A stretch of 64,000 nt of DNA from an uncultured Eggerthellaceae bacterium (lineage in GTDB: Bacteria; Actinomycetota; Coriobacteriia; Coriobacteriales; Eggerthellaceae), in NCBI GenBank assembly GCA_934668515.1, contig CAKUNS010000002.1, positions 1 through 64,000 of the forward strand, in the 5' to 3' direction. Both the position numbers and the translations under genes were made by a program. Of the stretch, positions 7,886-16,014 are shown piece after piece. The notes beneath the pieces are model-generated. The model did not search any database, had not been told where the DNA came from, and was given only the letters and a program-made list of their open reading frames with translations. The number at the start of each line of letters is the position of its first letter. The first letter of the stretch is position 1.

Positions 7886-10255
7886 ATGGCTGACGCGAAG
7901 GACCTGGCGGGCCTGACCTCCATCGCTTCCGATGCGCGCGGAGACGTGCTTGAGGAAAACGACTACAAGGTTGGTCACGGTGCCCGCAGCAAAGGCGAAA
8001 CTCCCGAAGAGCGTTTCGCTGTCCTGCAGGAAATGACCAAGTCTTACCTTACCGAGGACGAGGAAGAGAAGCTCGTGGAGGCGTTCGCCTTCGCGCGCAA
8101 GGTTCACAAGGGCCAGCTGCGCAAGAGCGGCGAGCCGTTCGTTGCTCACCCTGTTGAGGTCGCCATCATCTTGGCCGACCTGCGTATGGACGTAGAAACC
8201 CTGTGCGCCGCGCTTCTTCACGACACCATCGAGGACACCGAAACCACCGACCGCGATATCACGCGCCTGTTCGGCGAGCGCGTCACCCAGCTGGTCGAGG
8301 GCGTTACCAAGATTACCCGCATCGAGGTGGAAAGCCTCTCCGACGAACAGGCGGCAACAATCCGCAAGATGTTCGTGGCCATGAACCAGGACATCCGAGT
8401 GGTTGTCATCAAGCTTGCCGACCGCCTGCACAACATGCGCACGCTGTCGTCGCTTCGCGAGGACCGTCGCATCTTCAAGTCGCGCGAGACGCTTGAGATC
8501 TACGCGCCCATCGCGCACCGTTTGGGCATCAATTCCATTAAGTGGGAGCTTGAGGATCTGTCCTTCTACTACCTTGAGCCTGCGAAGTATCAGCAGGTCA
8601 AGCGCCTGGTTGCCGAAAGCCGCGCAACGCGCGAGGCATACTTGAAGCAGGTCATCGACCTTTTGCACGACGAGATGGAGAAGATTGGCGTCGAGGCCGA
8701 GATCATGGGTCGTCCCAAGCACTTGTACTCTATCTATCAGAAAATGACTAAGCGCGACAAGGAGTTCAGCGAGATCTTCGACCTGATCGCCGTGCGCTTG
8801 ATCGTGAAGTCCGTCAAGGACTGCTACTCGGCGCTGGGCGCGGTGCATACGCTGTGGCACCCCATGCCCGGGCGTTTCAAAGACTACATCGCCATGCCGA
8901 AGTTCAACATGTACCAAAGCCTGCACACCACGGTCATCGGCCCGGCTGGCAAGCCGCTTGAGGTTCAGATCCGCACCGAGGAAATGCATCAGAAAAGCGA
9001 GTTCGGCGTCGCGGCTCACTGGCTGTACAAGGAAAACGGCGGCAAGCAGGGCAAGGACGCCGAGTTCGACAAACAGCTGGCGTGGCTTCGCCAGATGGTT
9101 GACTGGCAGGATGAAACCCAGGATTCGCGCGAGTTCCTGAAAGACCTGAAGGTTGACCTTGACCCCGACGAGGTGTTCGTGTTCACCCCGAAGGGCGAGG
9201 TCAAGAGCCTGCGTTCGGGTTCCACCCCGGTCGACTTCGCCTACGCCATTCACACCGAGGTCGGCAACCACTGCGTTGGCGCCAAGGCCAACGGCAAGAT
9301 CGTGCCGCTGTCGTACAAGCTGCAGATGGGCGACCGCGTCGAGATCCTCACGCAGAAAAGCGCCACGCCTTCGCGCGGCTGGCTGAGCATCGTCCGCACC
9401 CCGTCGGCGCGTTCGAAGATCAGGAACTACTTCTCGAAGGCAAACCGCGGCGACGATTTGCAGATGGGCCACGACAAGCTGATGCGCGAGATGCGCAAGC
9501 ATGGCTTGGGTCTTTCGAACGCCCAGATGACGCGTGCGGTGAAAACCGCCGCCGAGAACATGGGCTACAAAGATGGCGACGACATGATGGTGAACATCGG
9601 CGCCGGCAAGGAAAGCCCGCAGCATGTTGCCAACCGCATCCTAAAGTTGGTCGTCGACGACGGCAAGAAGGAAGCCGAGCGTCCCGCCATCGGCATGTCA
9701 ACCATGGCAACGGGCAAGATGCCGCCCATGCTTACCAGCGTGAAGCGCCCGAAGCGTCGCGAGACGCATTCGGACACCGGCATTGTGGTGAAGGGTTTGG
9801 ACGACGTGCTGGTGCGCTTGTCGAAGTGCTGCAACCCGGTTCCCGGCGACGACATTTTGGGATTTGTCACGCGCGGTCGCGGCGTTTCCGTCCACCGTGC
9901 CGACTGTCCGAACGCCAAGGACCTGCTGCGCGAGCCCGAGCGCATCATTCAGGTTGAATGGGAGAAAGATCCCACCGTTTCGACGTCGTACAAGATCGAT
10001 GTTTACATCGAGGCCCTTGACCGCATGAACCTGCTGCGCGATGTCGTTGCCGTTCTGTCCGAGGAGGGCGTCAACGTTTTGAACGCTTCCACTTCGACGC
10101 AGCGCGACGACATGGTCACCATGCGCTTCCTGTTCCAGGTTTCCGATGTCGAGCATGTTGACGACATCATCGCCGAGCTCTACGACGTCGACGGCGTCTT
10201 CGAAGCCCGCCGCATGAAGCCCGGTGAGAGCGTGGGACGCCGAGATAACAATTAG
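7886..10255 (+). CDS. relA: bifunctional (p)ppGpp synthetase/hydrolase
   Basis: This Rel protein makes and degrades the alarmone (p)ppGpp in the stringent response. It has 789 residues, the usual Rel length. From the N-terminus there is an HD hydrolase domain with intact HDTIED at 112-117, so hydrolase activity is expected. The synthetase domain follows, with RFKDYIAMPK and NMYQSLHTT around 330-350. Then comes a TGS domain around 428-480 (FVFTPKGEVKSL), a helical and zinc-finger-type region with KCCNPVPGD and HRADCPN, and a C-terminal ACT domain from about 700. The start is supported by AAGGGG six bases upstream. The stop codon lies inside a perfect 13-bp hairpin (see the repeat at 10236). 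Confidence 0.96.
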   Translation: MADAKDLAGLTSIASDARGDVLEENDYKVGHGARSKGETPEERFAVLQEMTKSYLTEDEEEKLVEAFAFARKVHKGQLRKSGEPFVAHPVEVAIILADLRMDVETLCAALLHDTIEDTETTDRDITRLFGERVTQLVEGVTKITRIEVESLSDEQAATIRKMFVAMNQDIRVVVIKLADRLHNMRTLSSLREDRRIFKSRETLEIYAPIAHRLGINSIKWELEDLSFYYLEPAKYQQVKRLVAESRATREAYLKQVIDLLHDEMEKIGVEAEIMGRPKHLYSIYQKMTKRDKEFSEIFDLIAVRLIVKSVKDCYSALGAVHTLWHPMPGRFKDYIAMPKFNMYQSLHTTVIGPAGKPLEVQIRTEEMHQKSEFGVAAHWLYKENGGKQGKDAEFDKQLAWLRQMVDWQDETQDSREFLKDLKVDLDPDEVFVFTPKGEVKSLRSGSTPVDFAYAIHTEVGNHCVGAKANGKIVPLSYKLQMGDRVEILTQKSATPSRGWLSIVRTPSARSKIRNYFSKANRGDDLQMGHDKLMREMRKHGLGLSNAQMTRAVKTAAENMGYKDGDDMMVNIGAGKESPQHVANRILKLVVDDGKKEAERPAIGMSTMATGKMPPMLTSVKRPKRRETHSDTGIVVKGLDDVLVRLSKCCNPVPGDDILGFVTRGRGVSVHRADCPNAKDLLREPERIIQVEWEKDPTVSTSYKIDVYIEALDRMNLLRDVVAVLSEEGVNVLNASTSTQRDDMVTMRFLFQVSDVEHVDDIIAELYDVDGVFEARRMKPGESVGRRDNN

Positions 10256-10336
10256 CGAAGCTAATTGTTATCGACAGCGTCGAAAGGGTTGGCGCCGAGA
10301 TAGCTGTTGGCGAGGCCAACAGCGTACGACAGCGCC
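10236..10336 (+). repeat. two 46-nt structured hairpin repeats after relA
   Basis: Unit A (10236-10281) has outer arms GACGC/GCGTC and a perfect 13-bp inner stem (10244-10256 with 10260-10272, loop GAA). Unit B (10291-10336) has outer arms GGCGC/GCGCC and a perfect 9-bp inner stem (10303-10311 with 10315-10323, loop GAG). Both place CGAG after the left outer arm and CGACA before the right outer arm. The stem sequences differ but remain complementary. The same layout recurs at 43069. No T-run follows, so a simple terminator is unlikely. The relA stop codon TAG lies in the unit A stem. Confidence 0.75.
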
Positions 10337-10376
10337 CATATTTAAAACCCGAGATAAATAGATAGAAAGGATCAGA

Positions 10377-11048
10377 ATGGATCTGTATAAAGTGAAAGAC
10401 GGTTGCTTGCCCATTCACTTCATGGTGATGGGCCCCATCGAGAACAACGTCTACATCATCTCCGATGATGCCGCCACCATCGTGGTCGATCCAACCTGCG
10501 ATTCCGACGTCATCATCGGCGCACTTGAGAAGCTTGGCAAGAAGAAGCTCGACGCTATCATCCTTACCCACAGCCATTCCGATCATGTGGGTGCCGCGGC
10601 TAAGCTGCGCAGGCTGACGGATGCAACCGTCATCGCTTCGAAGGCCGACGCTCCCTATATCGAGCGCACGGTGAAGCCTCTCCGCGATGATTACGGGTTC
10701 CCGGCTTGCGAGGTCGATCAGCCGGTTGATGACGGCGACGTCATCCAGATCGGCAACATGGCTTGGAAGGTCATCCTTACGCCCGGCCACACGCCTGGGA
10801 GCATGTGCCTGTTCCTTGACCCGCAGTTCGGCATCGTTAAGGACGGTGCGCCTGTTCTTATCTCGGGCGACACGCTGTTCTACGGAAGCATCGGCCGCAC
10901 CGACTTCGAGGGTGGCAGCATGCCCGACATGAGGGCATCTCTTAAGCGTCTTGCAGCGCTTCCCGACCAGACCGTCGTTCTGCCCGGTCACGGCGAGCAA
11001 ACCACCATCGGTGCCGAAAGGCGTCGCGTCTTCGCGTATTACGCTTAA
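10377..11048 (+). CDS. metallo-beta-lactamase-fold hydrolase (glyoxalase II-like)
   Basis: This 223-residue protein has the complete MBL-fold metal-binding set: HSHSDH at 65-70, the GHTPGS histidine, SGDTLF with the bridging aspartate, and the final PGHGEQT histidine. The size and the GHTPGS...SGDTLFYGSIGRTD pattern match the YcbL/glyoxalase II-like subgroup, which hydrolyses thioesters such as S-lactoylglutathione or related acyl thiols. The physiological substrate is not evident, because glutathione is not expected in this lineage. There is no signal peptide, so it is cytosolic. The start is supported by AAAGGA eight bases upstream. It follows relA and the hairpin repeats and may be read from the relA transcript. 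Confidence 0.85.
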   Translation: MDLYKVKDGCLPIHFMVMGPIENNVYIISDDAATIVVDPTCDSDVIIGALEKLGKKKLDAIILTHSHSDHVGAAAKLRRLTDATVIASKADAPYIERTVKPLRDDYGFPACEVDQPVDDGDVIQIGNMAWKVILTPGHTPGSMCLFLDPQFGIVKDGAPVLISGDTLFYGSIGRTDFEGGSMPDMRASLKRLAALPDQTVVLPGHGEQTTIGAERRRVFAYYA

Positions 11049-11184
11049 GCTGCACCGAGGTTGTCCCGATCTGATGGGTAACGGTTTGGCGAACGAAGTG
11101 GCAGCGCCTGCAATAGCTGCCTTTGATCGCCCATAATGATGCATAACGTCGTACGTTAAGCATGGTTGAGCTTGTTTCATGCGG

Positions 11185-11190
11185 TAGAAT
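11185..11190 (+). promoter_or_regulatory. -10-like TAGAAT before the DUF47 gene
   Basis: TAGAAT lies 29 bases before the GTG start. The same hexamer occurs upstream of several other genes in this window (14568, 32931, 50257 and, on the minus strand, 19065). The -35 region is poor. Confidence 0.4.
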
Positions 11191-11219
11191 TTGTGTATAG
11201 CCGACTGAAGGAGACCATC

Positions 11220-11846
11220 GTGTCCAAGAAGCACAAGTCCGATTATTTTGACGTGTTCGAAAAGCAGGCGAAGGTTGCGGTTGAGGAAGCTGAGCTTCTT
11301 GTCGAAGTCATCGAAGGTTTCACCACAACTGACGCGCTGAAGGAATCTCTTGATAGGGCTCACGAGATCGAGCATCGCGGCGATCTTTTGGATGACCAGA
11401 ACTTCCAGTGCGTTGCAGTCGACTTCATCACGCCCATCGAGCGCGGCGATATCCTTGAGCTTTCCCAGACTCTCGACAACGTCACTGACGGCATCGAGGA
11501 GGTCATGCAGCGCTTCTACATGTATGACATTCACTACATGCATAAAGACGCGCTGGAATTTGCGAAGATCATCCGCAAGGCAACCAAGGCCATTTATCGC
11601 GCTATGGAAGACTTCCGCAATTTCAAGAAGTCCAAGAAACTTCACTCTTTCCTTGACGAGGTCAGCGATCTTGAGGAGCAGGGCGACAAGCTGTATCTCG
11701 AGGTTGTTCGCGAGCTGTTCCAGCATCCCGAAGATCCCATCGAGGTTATGGTTTGGGCCAACCTGTTCGACAGCCTCGAGGAGGTCTGCGACCTTACCGA
11801 AGACGTTGCCGACATCATGGGCAATATCTCGCTGAAGAACATGTAA
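11220..11846 (+). CDS. PhoU-like DUF47 family protein
   Basis: This is a 208-residue all-helical protein of the DUF47/PhoU-like family (COG1392). Such proteins usually partner a Pit-type phosphate transporter and regulate it. Characteristic features are the repeated acidic helices, the EIEHRGD segment near residue 50, the DITTP-like DFITPIERGD segment and the LFDSLEEVCDLTEDVADIM helix near the end. I chose the GTG at 11220 because AAGGAG is seven bases upstream; the upstream in-frame ATG at 11166 has no ribosome site. No pit gene lies next to it here, which is unusual. It is followed by a strong terminator and so is probably a single-gene transcript. Confidence 0.82.
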   Translation: MSKKHKSDYFDVFEKQAKVAVEEAELLVEVIEGFTTTDALKESLDRAHEIEHRGDLLDDQNFQCVAVDFITPIERGDILELSQTLDNVTDGIEEVMQRFYMYDIHYMHKDALEFAKIIRKATKAIYRAMEDFRNFKKSKKLHSFLDEVSDLEEQGDKLYLEVVRELFQHPEDPIEVMVWANLFDSLEEVCDLTEDVADIMGNISLKNM

Positions 11847-11874
11847 CGCATTCGCGCAAATATCCAACCTTGTT

Positions 11875-11911
11875 ATAACCGTCATCCATACGTGGTTGAC
11901 GGTTATTTTTA
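11875..11911 (+). terminator. terminator of the DUF47 gene
   Basis: The perfect 10-bp arms ATAACCGTCA/TGACGGTTAT are followed by a T-run (TTTTTAT), 28 bases after the stop codon. Confidence 0.88.
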
Positions 11912-12055
11912 TCGATCGAGGTAGATTGCTTGCGAGATGCGGGAGTCGAAAGCGGCTTCCCGCCGTTCGCGCGAATTCCCGCACGCGAAACACGCTGTTC
12001 ACAGGCTTTTTGATATAGTCTTGCTAATTTACGTACCCGTACAGGGAGAGGATCC

Positions 12056-13336
12056 ATGGCTTTAATCGTCTGCAAATTCGGGGGCACGTCCGTCGCCTCG
12101 CCGGAGCGCATTCAGAAAGTCGCTAAGCGCCTGATCGCGCGCAAGCAAGCTGGCAACGATGTCGTCGCTGTCGTTTCTGCCATGGGCAAAACCACCGACG
12201 AGCTTGTGGGCCTGGCAAGGGCCCTTAACCCCAACCCGCCCGTGCGTGAGATGGATCGTCTTCTGTCCACGGGCGAGCAGGTGTCCATGTCTCTTTTGGC
12301 CATGGCCATCGAGGCTCGCGGTTACAAAGCCCTTAGCTTCACCGGCCATCAGGCGGGCATCGAAACCGACGGTTCGCATCAGCGCGCGAAAATCGTGAAG
12401 GTTCATTCGGAGCGAATCATGGAGGCTATCGCCGAAGGGGCCATTCCCGTTATCGCCGGCTTCCAGGGCATCGATCCCAGCGGCGATATCACCACGCTTG
12501 GCCGCGGCGGCTCCGACACCACGGCCGTCGCCATTGCCTGGGGCATCAACGCCGACGTCTGCGAGATTTATTCCGACGTCGATGGCGTGTACTCGGCCGA
12601 CCCGCGCGTGTGCCCTCATGCGCGCAAGCTTGACCAAATCTCATACGACGACATGCTCGAGATGTCCGCTGCTGGCTCGGGCGTGCTGCAGATGCGCGCA
12701 GTTGAATTCGCGCGCAAGTTCGGCGTCGTCATTCATTCTCGTTCTGCGTTCACGGAAACCGACGGCACGTTCGTCAAGGAGGCAACCGATATGATGGAAG
12801 AAGCCGTTATCACAGGCATTGCTCACGATACGTCCGAGGTGAAGGTCACGATTCGTGGCGTTCCCGATGCTACCGGCGTTGCCGCCAAGGTGTTCGGCGC
12901 GCTTGCCGCTAACAGCGTGAACACTGACATGATCATTCAGAACGCATCCGAAGCGGGCGTCACTGATATCTCGTTCACCTGCCCCGATGCCGATCTTGCC
13001 CGCGCTCGCGAGACCGTTGACGTGGTCGCTCCGCAGATCGGCGCCCGCGAAGTGGTGGTTGACGAGGACATCGCCAAGGTAAGCTTGGTTGGCACTGGCA
13101 TGAAGTCGTCGCCGGGCGTTGCCGCAAAGGCGTTCGCCGTTTTGGGCGAGAACCAGATCAACATCGACGCGATCTCCACGTCGCCCATTCGTCTTTCTGT
13201 TGTTGTTTCTGCCGCTCAGGCTGCAGAGGCGGTGCGCTGCTTGCACACCGCGTTCGGTTTGGACTCAGACGAGATCTTCGAGGAAACCCAGCTTTCCGCC
13301 GAAGAAATCGCTGCAAAAATGAACAAGGGCCGCTAG
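12056..13336 (+). CDS. lysC: aspartate kinase
   Basis: This enzyme phosphorylates L-aspartate, the first step towards lysine, threonine, methionine and diaminopimelate. Its 426 residues match the LysC class with a catalytic domain (1 to about 255) and two C-terminal ACT domains. KFGGTS at 7-12 is the nucleotide-binding signature. FTGHQAGIETD and LGRGGSDTTAVA mark the amino acid kinase core. The ACT domains (about 265-400) should carry feedback inhibition by lysine and/or threonine. The start follows GGGAGAGGATCC. asd follows after 18 bases, giving a lysC-asd operon as in other actinobacteria. No lysine riboswitch was recognised in the 140-base leader. Confidence 0.95.
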   Translation: MALIVCKFGGTSVASPERIQKVAKRLIARKQAGNDVVAVVSAMGKTTDELVGLARALNPNPPVREMDRLLSTGEQVSMSLLAMAIEARGYKALSFTGHQAGIETDGSHQRAKIVKVHSERIMEAIAEGAIPVIAGFQGIDPSGDITTLGRGGSDTTAVAIAWGINADVCEIYSDVDGVYSADPRVCPHARKLDQISYDDMLEMSAAGSGVLQMRAVEFARKFGVVIHSRSAFTETDGTFVKEATDMMEEAVITGIAHDTSEVKVTIRGVPDATGVAAKVFGALAANSVNTDMIIQNASEAGVTDISFTCPDADLARARETVDVVAPQIGAREVVVDEDIAKVSLVGTGMKSSPGVAAKAFAVLGENQINIDAISTSPIRLSVVVSAAQAAEAVRCLHTAFGLDSDEIFEETQLSAEEIAAKMNKGR

Positions 13337-13354
13337 GCCAGAAAGGGGAGCCAC

Positions 13355-14395
13355 ATGGCTTGGACGAAACAGATTCCCGCCAACCCGGTCGTTGCCGTTG
13401 CAGGTGCAACCGGCGCCGTTGGTTCGGAATTCATGCAGGTGCTGCACGACCTCGATTTCCCCGCGAGCAAGGTCATCCCTCTGGCGTCGGCGCGCTCTGC
13501 TGGCAAGGAGATCGACTTCCTTGGTTGCGGTCAGGTCCCTGCTGGCAAGTTGGTTGTTCAGGAAATGACCCCCGAGGCATTCGAGGGCGTTGACATCGCT
13601 TTGTTCTCTGCTGGGGCGGGCGTTTCCAAGGAAATGCGCGAGGCTGTCGTCAGCGCCGGTGCGGTCATGATCGACAACTCTAGCGCCTTCCGCATGGAAG
13701 AGGACGTTCCGCTGGTTGTTCCCGAGGTTAACCCTCAGGATGTTACGTGGCACAACGGCGTTATCGCCAACCCCAACTGCTCCACCATCCAGATGGTCGT
13801 CGCGCTTCATGCGCTGGAGTCCGTGGCCCCCATCAAGCGTGTTGTTGCTTCCACGTACCAGGCTGCAAGCGGTGCGGGTGTCGCCGCCATGAACGAGCTG
13901 TACGATCAGACGCGCGACTACCTTGATGGCAACGAGTTCGAGCCGCATGCCTTCAGCGATCAGATCGCGTTCAACATCATCCCGCATATCGATGTGTTCC
14001 TTGACGACGACTCCACGAAGGAAGAGTGGAAGATGATCGTTGAGACCAAGAAGATTATGGGCCACCCTGATCTGGGTGTTGCCGCCAACTGCGCTCGCGT
14101 CCCGGTTCTGCGTTGCCACGCCGAGTACGTGAACGTCGAGTTCGACGGTCCTATCACGCCCGAGCAGGCGCGCGCCGCGTTTGAAGCTGAGCCGGGCGTT
14201 GCTCTGAACGACGTCCCTGCCGAGAATGGCTATCCCATGCCCGGTTTGCTTGCCCATACCGATAAGGTGTACGTCGGCCGCGTGCGCAAAGACTACAGCG
14301 TCGAGAACGGCATTTCGTTCTGGTGCGTTATGGATCAGATCCGTAAGGGTGCTGCTCTGAACGCCGTTCAGGTTGCCCAGCTGCTGCTTCCGTAA
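13355..14395 (+). CDS. asd: aspartate-semialdehyde dehydrogenase
   Basis: This enzyme reduces aspartyl phosphate to aspartate-semialdehyde with NADPH, directly after LysC. Its 346 residues match the Gram-positive class. The N-terminal VAGATGAVGSEF is the NADP-binding glycine motif. NPNCST places the catalytic cysteine at 142. The STYQAASGAG segment and the RVPVLRCHAE motif in the dimerisation domain are intact. The start is supported by AAAGGGGAG upstream. It is co-transcribed with lysC at an 18-base gap. Confidence 0.95.
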   Translation: MAWTKQIPANPVVAVAGATGAVGSEFMQVLHDLDFPASKVIPLASARSAGKEIDFLGCGQVPAGKLVVQEMTPEAFEGVDIALFSAGAGVSKEMREAVVSAGAVMIDNSSAFRMEEDVPLVVPEVNPQDVTWHNGVIANPNCSTIQMVVALHALESVAPIKRVVASTYQAASGAGVAAMNELYDQTRDYLDGNEFEPHAFSDQIAFNIIPHIDVFLDDDSTKEEWKMIVETKKIMGHPDLGVAANCARVPVLRCHAEYVNVEFDGPITPEQARAAFEAEPGVALNDVPAENGYPMPGLLAHTDKVYVGRVRKDYSVENGISFWCVMDQIRKGAALNAVQVAQLLLP

Positions 14396-14538
14396 GCAGC
14401 TAGGGGCGGACGCTGGTCAGCTCGGGCGAGGTTCGCCTGGCGTGGGTTCGCTCCGCCAGCTCGGGGCTTCGTTCTGTTGGTCTGAAGCTTCGCATTGCGA
14501 ACTGCAAACCCGCATTGCCGATCAACTGGTTTTGACAT

Positions 14539-14568
14539 GGGCGCGACATCGGTCGCGCCCTTTCGTTT
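14539..14568 (+). terminator. terminator of the lysC-asd operon
   Basis: The perfect 9-bp arms GGGCGCGAC/GTCGCGCCC with loop ATCG are followed by TTTCGTTT. It ends directly on the -10-like element of tlyA. Confidence 0.8.
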
Positions 14569-14573
14569 AGAAT
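14568..14573 (+). promoter_or_regulatory. -10-like TAGAAT placed for a leaderless tlyA transcript
   Basis: TAGAAT ends six bases before the tlyA ATG, so a start site at the usual distance falls on the A of the start codon. No Shine-Dalgarno sequence precedes the ATG. This suggests, but does not prove, a leaderless mRNA. Confidence 0.45.
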
Positions 14574-14579
14574 GGCCGT

Positions 14580-15371
14580 ATGAGCAAACACAATGACGTT
14601 CCTAACAACCTGAATACCGCGACTACCAAACCGTCTAAACCCAAGAAGGTGCGCCTGGATACGCTATTGGTTGAGCGCGGTTATTTCGCCGATGCCCAAG
14701 CTGCGCTTCGCGCTGTGCTGGCGCACGAGGTGAAGGTGGGCGACGTGTACGCAACCAGCGCCGCGGCGAAGGTTCCGTCTGACGCGGACATTCACGTGAA
14801 GGGCGGTATGCCCTACGTTTCGCGCGGCGGGTTCAAGCTGCGCGGCGCGCTTGACGCGTTCGATCAGGATGCGTCAGGGCTTCGCTGTATCGACATCGGC
14901 TCTTCCACCGGCGGTTTTTCCGACTGCTTGCTGCAGGCTGGGGCTGCTTCCGTTGCATGCGTCGACGTCAACTACGGGCAGCTTGCCTGGAAGGTGCGCC
15001 AGGATCCGCGCGTCGCCGTGTTCGAGCGCACCAACATTCGCACGGCTGATCCAGCCGATTTGGGCGCACCGTTCGATCTTGCCGTCGCCGACCTCAGTTT
15101 CATCGGCTTGGCAAGCTTGGCTCCTGTGTTCGCTAACTTGCTTGATGCAGGCGGCGTGTTCATTGGCTTGGTGAAACCGCAGTTCGAATCGGCTCACGAC
15201 GAAACCGAACGCGGCGTGGTGCTTGACGAGGCGGTTCGCTTGCGCACCGTCGACGAGGTCAAGCAAGCGCTTGAGTCGGCGTCGTTCGACGTGACCGGTG
15301 TTGTGGAGTCGTCCATCACGGGTGCGAAGGGCCACAACGTCGAGTACCTGGTTCGCGCCGTGAAGCGATAG
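14580..15371 (+). CDS. tlyA: TlyA-type 16S/23S rRNA 2'-O-methyltransferase
   Basis: TlyA methylates ribose 2'-OH groups in 16S (C1409) and/or 23S (C1920) rRNA; in mycobacteria this determines capreomycin sensitivity. The 263-residue product has a low-complexity N-terminal extension (1-20), then an S4 RNA-binding domain (about 22-85, RLDTLLVERGYFADAQAA). A short YVSRGGFKL linker leads to an FtsJ-type Rossmann methyltransferase domain with IDIGSSTGGFSDCLL as SAM motif I, VADLSFI, and VKPQFE. The lysine, aspartate and glutamate residues of the 2'-O-methyltransferase tetrad are present in SRGGFKL, ADLSF, LVKPQ and VEYLV. The long-chain S4-containing form suggests the 16S-plus-23S type. Confidence 0.93.
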   Translation: MSKHNDVPNNLNTATTKPSKPKKVRLDTLLVERGYFADAQAALRAVLAHEVKVGDVYATSAAAKVPSDADIHVKGGMPYVSRGGFKLRGALDAFDQDASGLRCIDIGSSTGGFSDCLLQAGAASVACVDVNYGQLAWKVRQDPRVAVFERTNIRTADPADLGAPFDLAVADLSFIGLASLAPVFANLLDAGGVFIGLVKPQFESAHDETERGVVLDEAVRLRTVDEVKQALESASFDVTGVVESSITGAKGHNVEYLVRAVKR

Positions 15372-15464
15372 TCCGCAAACCGGTAAGTCGTCTTCTGCGG
15401 TTTGCGAAAGTGCGGGCCGTAAGAGCGAATCGGCTGCTACAGCGGCAAACGATGAACTGAAAAG

Positions 15465-15490
15465 GAAAGGCACCCCGCAGGGTGCCTTTC
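15465..15490. terminator. bidirectional terminator between tlyA and crcB
   Basis: The perfect 11-bp arms GAAAGGCACCC/GGGTGCCTTTC have a CGCA loop. On the minus strand it is followed by a T-rich stretch (CTTTTC) and would end crcB; on the plus strand it lies about 95 bases after tlyA. Confidence 0.8.
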
Positions 15491-15517
15491 GAGCGTTACA
15501 AGCTTGTTTTGCCTGGC

Positions 15518-15916
15518 TTAGCGGCCGGGAAACAGCGTGTGCGCCAGCATGCGGCCGAACACGATGCCCAGCAGGCACGAGAACAACGTGAGCGTGACGT
15601 TCAGAAGCGCCACGCCGTAGCTGGCGTTGTCGATAAGGTGGATGGTCTCAAGGCCGAAGGTCGACAACGTGGTGAAGCCGCCCAGAAGGCCAACCGTGGC
15701 GAAGTTTTTCCAAACGGGCGTGTCGTGCCAGGTGAAGAAGCTTGCCAGAAAGCCCATCGCGAAGCAGCCGATGGTGTTGATGACCATCGTGGAGATGGGG
15801 AAGGGGTAGAACGGGTTGGCTCCCGCTAGCAGATGCGCGAACCCCACGTTCGTGAGGTACCTGATCGAAGCGCCCAAAGCGCCGCCGATCGCAACTGCCA
15901 ACAGATTGAGTCCCAT
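15518..15916 (-). CDS. crcB: fluoride ion channel CrcB/FluC
   Basis: This is a small membrane channel of the Fluc family that exports fluoride and protects cytosolic enzymes such as enolase. It has 132 residues with four hydrophobic segments. The signature GGFTTLSTF, which holds the Phe and polar-track residues, and the N-terminal GGALGASIRY motif are intact. A single gene suggests a homodimeric dual-topology channel, unless a second copy lies elsewhere. It is transcribed leftwards, about 100 bases after the UPF0210 gene on the same strand. I looked for a fluoride riboswitch upstream and did not recognise one. Confidence 0.93.
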   Translation of the reverse strand: MGLNLLAVAIGGALGASIRYLTNVGFAHLLAGANPFYPFPISTMVINTIGCFAMGFLASFFTWHDTPVWKNFATVGLLGGFTTLSTFGLETIHLIDNASYGVALLNVTLTLFSCLLGIVFGRMLAHTLFPGR

Positions 15917-16014
15917 TTTCTTTGCCTTCTTGCTTGTTCCGATGATGACCTGGTCGCGTGTGCGGCCTTATTCGCTTGCTGGTGCGAGCCGTGCGCTCTG
16001 CCGTCGTGTTCGCT

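Noticed and set aside
11166..11219. Upstream ATG of the DUF47 gene as true start
   Set aside because: It has no ribosome site and would place the TAGAAT element inside the coding region, whereas the GTG at 11220 has AAGGAG at good spacing.
11912..12055. Lysine riboswitch in the lysC leader
   Set aside because: The leader is only about 140 bases and lacks the conserved AGAGGTGC-type core and multi-stem layout.
15917..16014. Fluoride riboswitch upstream of crcB
   Set aside because: I searched the minus-strand leader for the crcB motif (conserved GGCGATGG-type start and pseudoknot strands) and did not find it.
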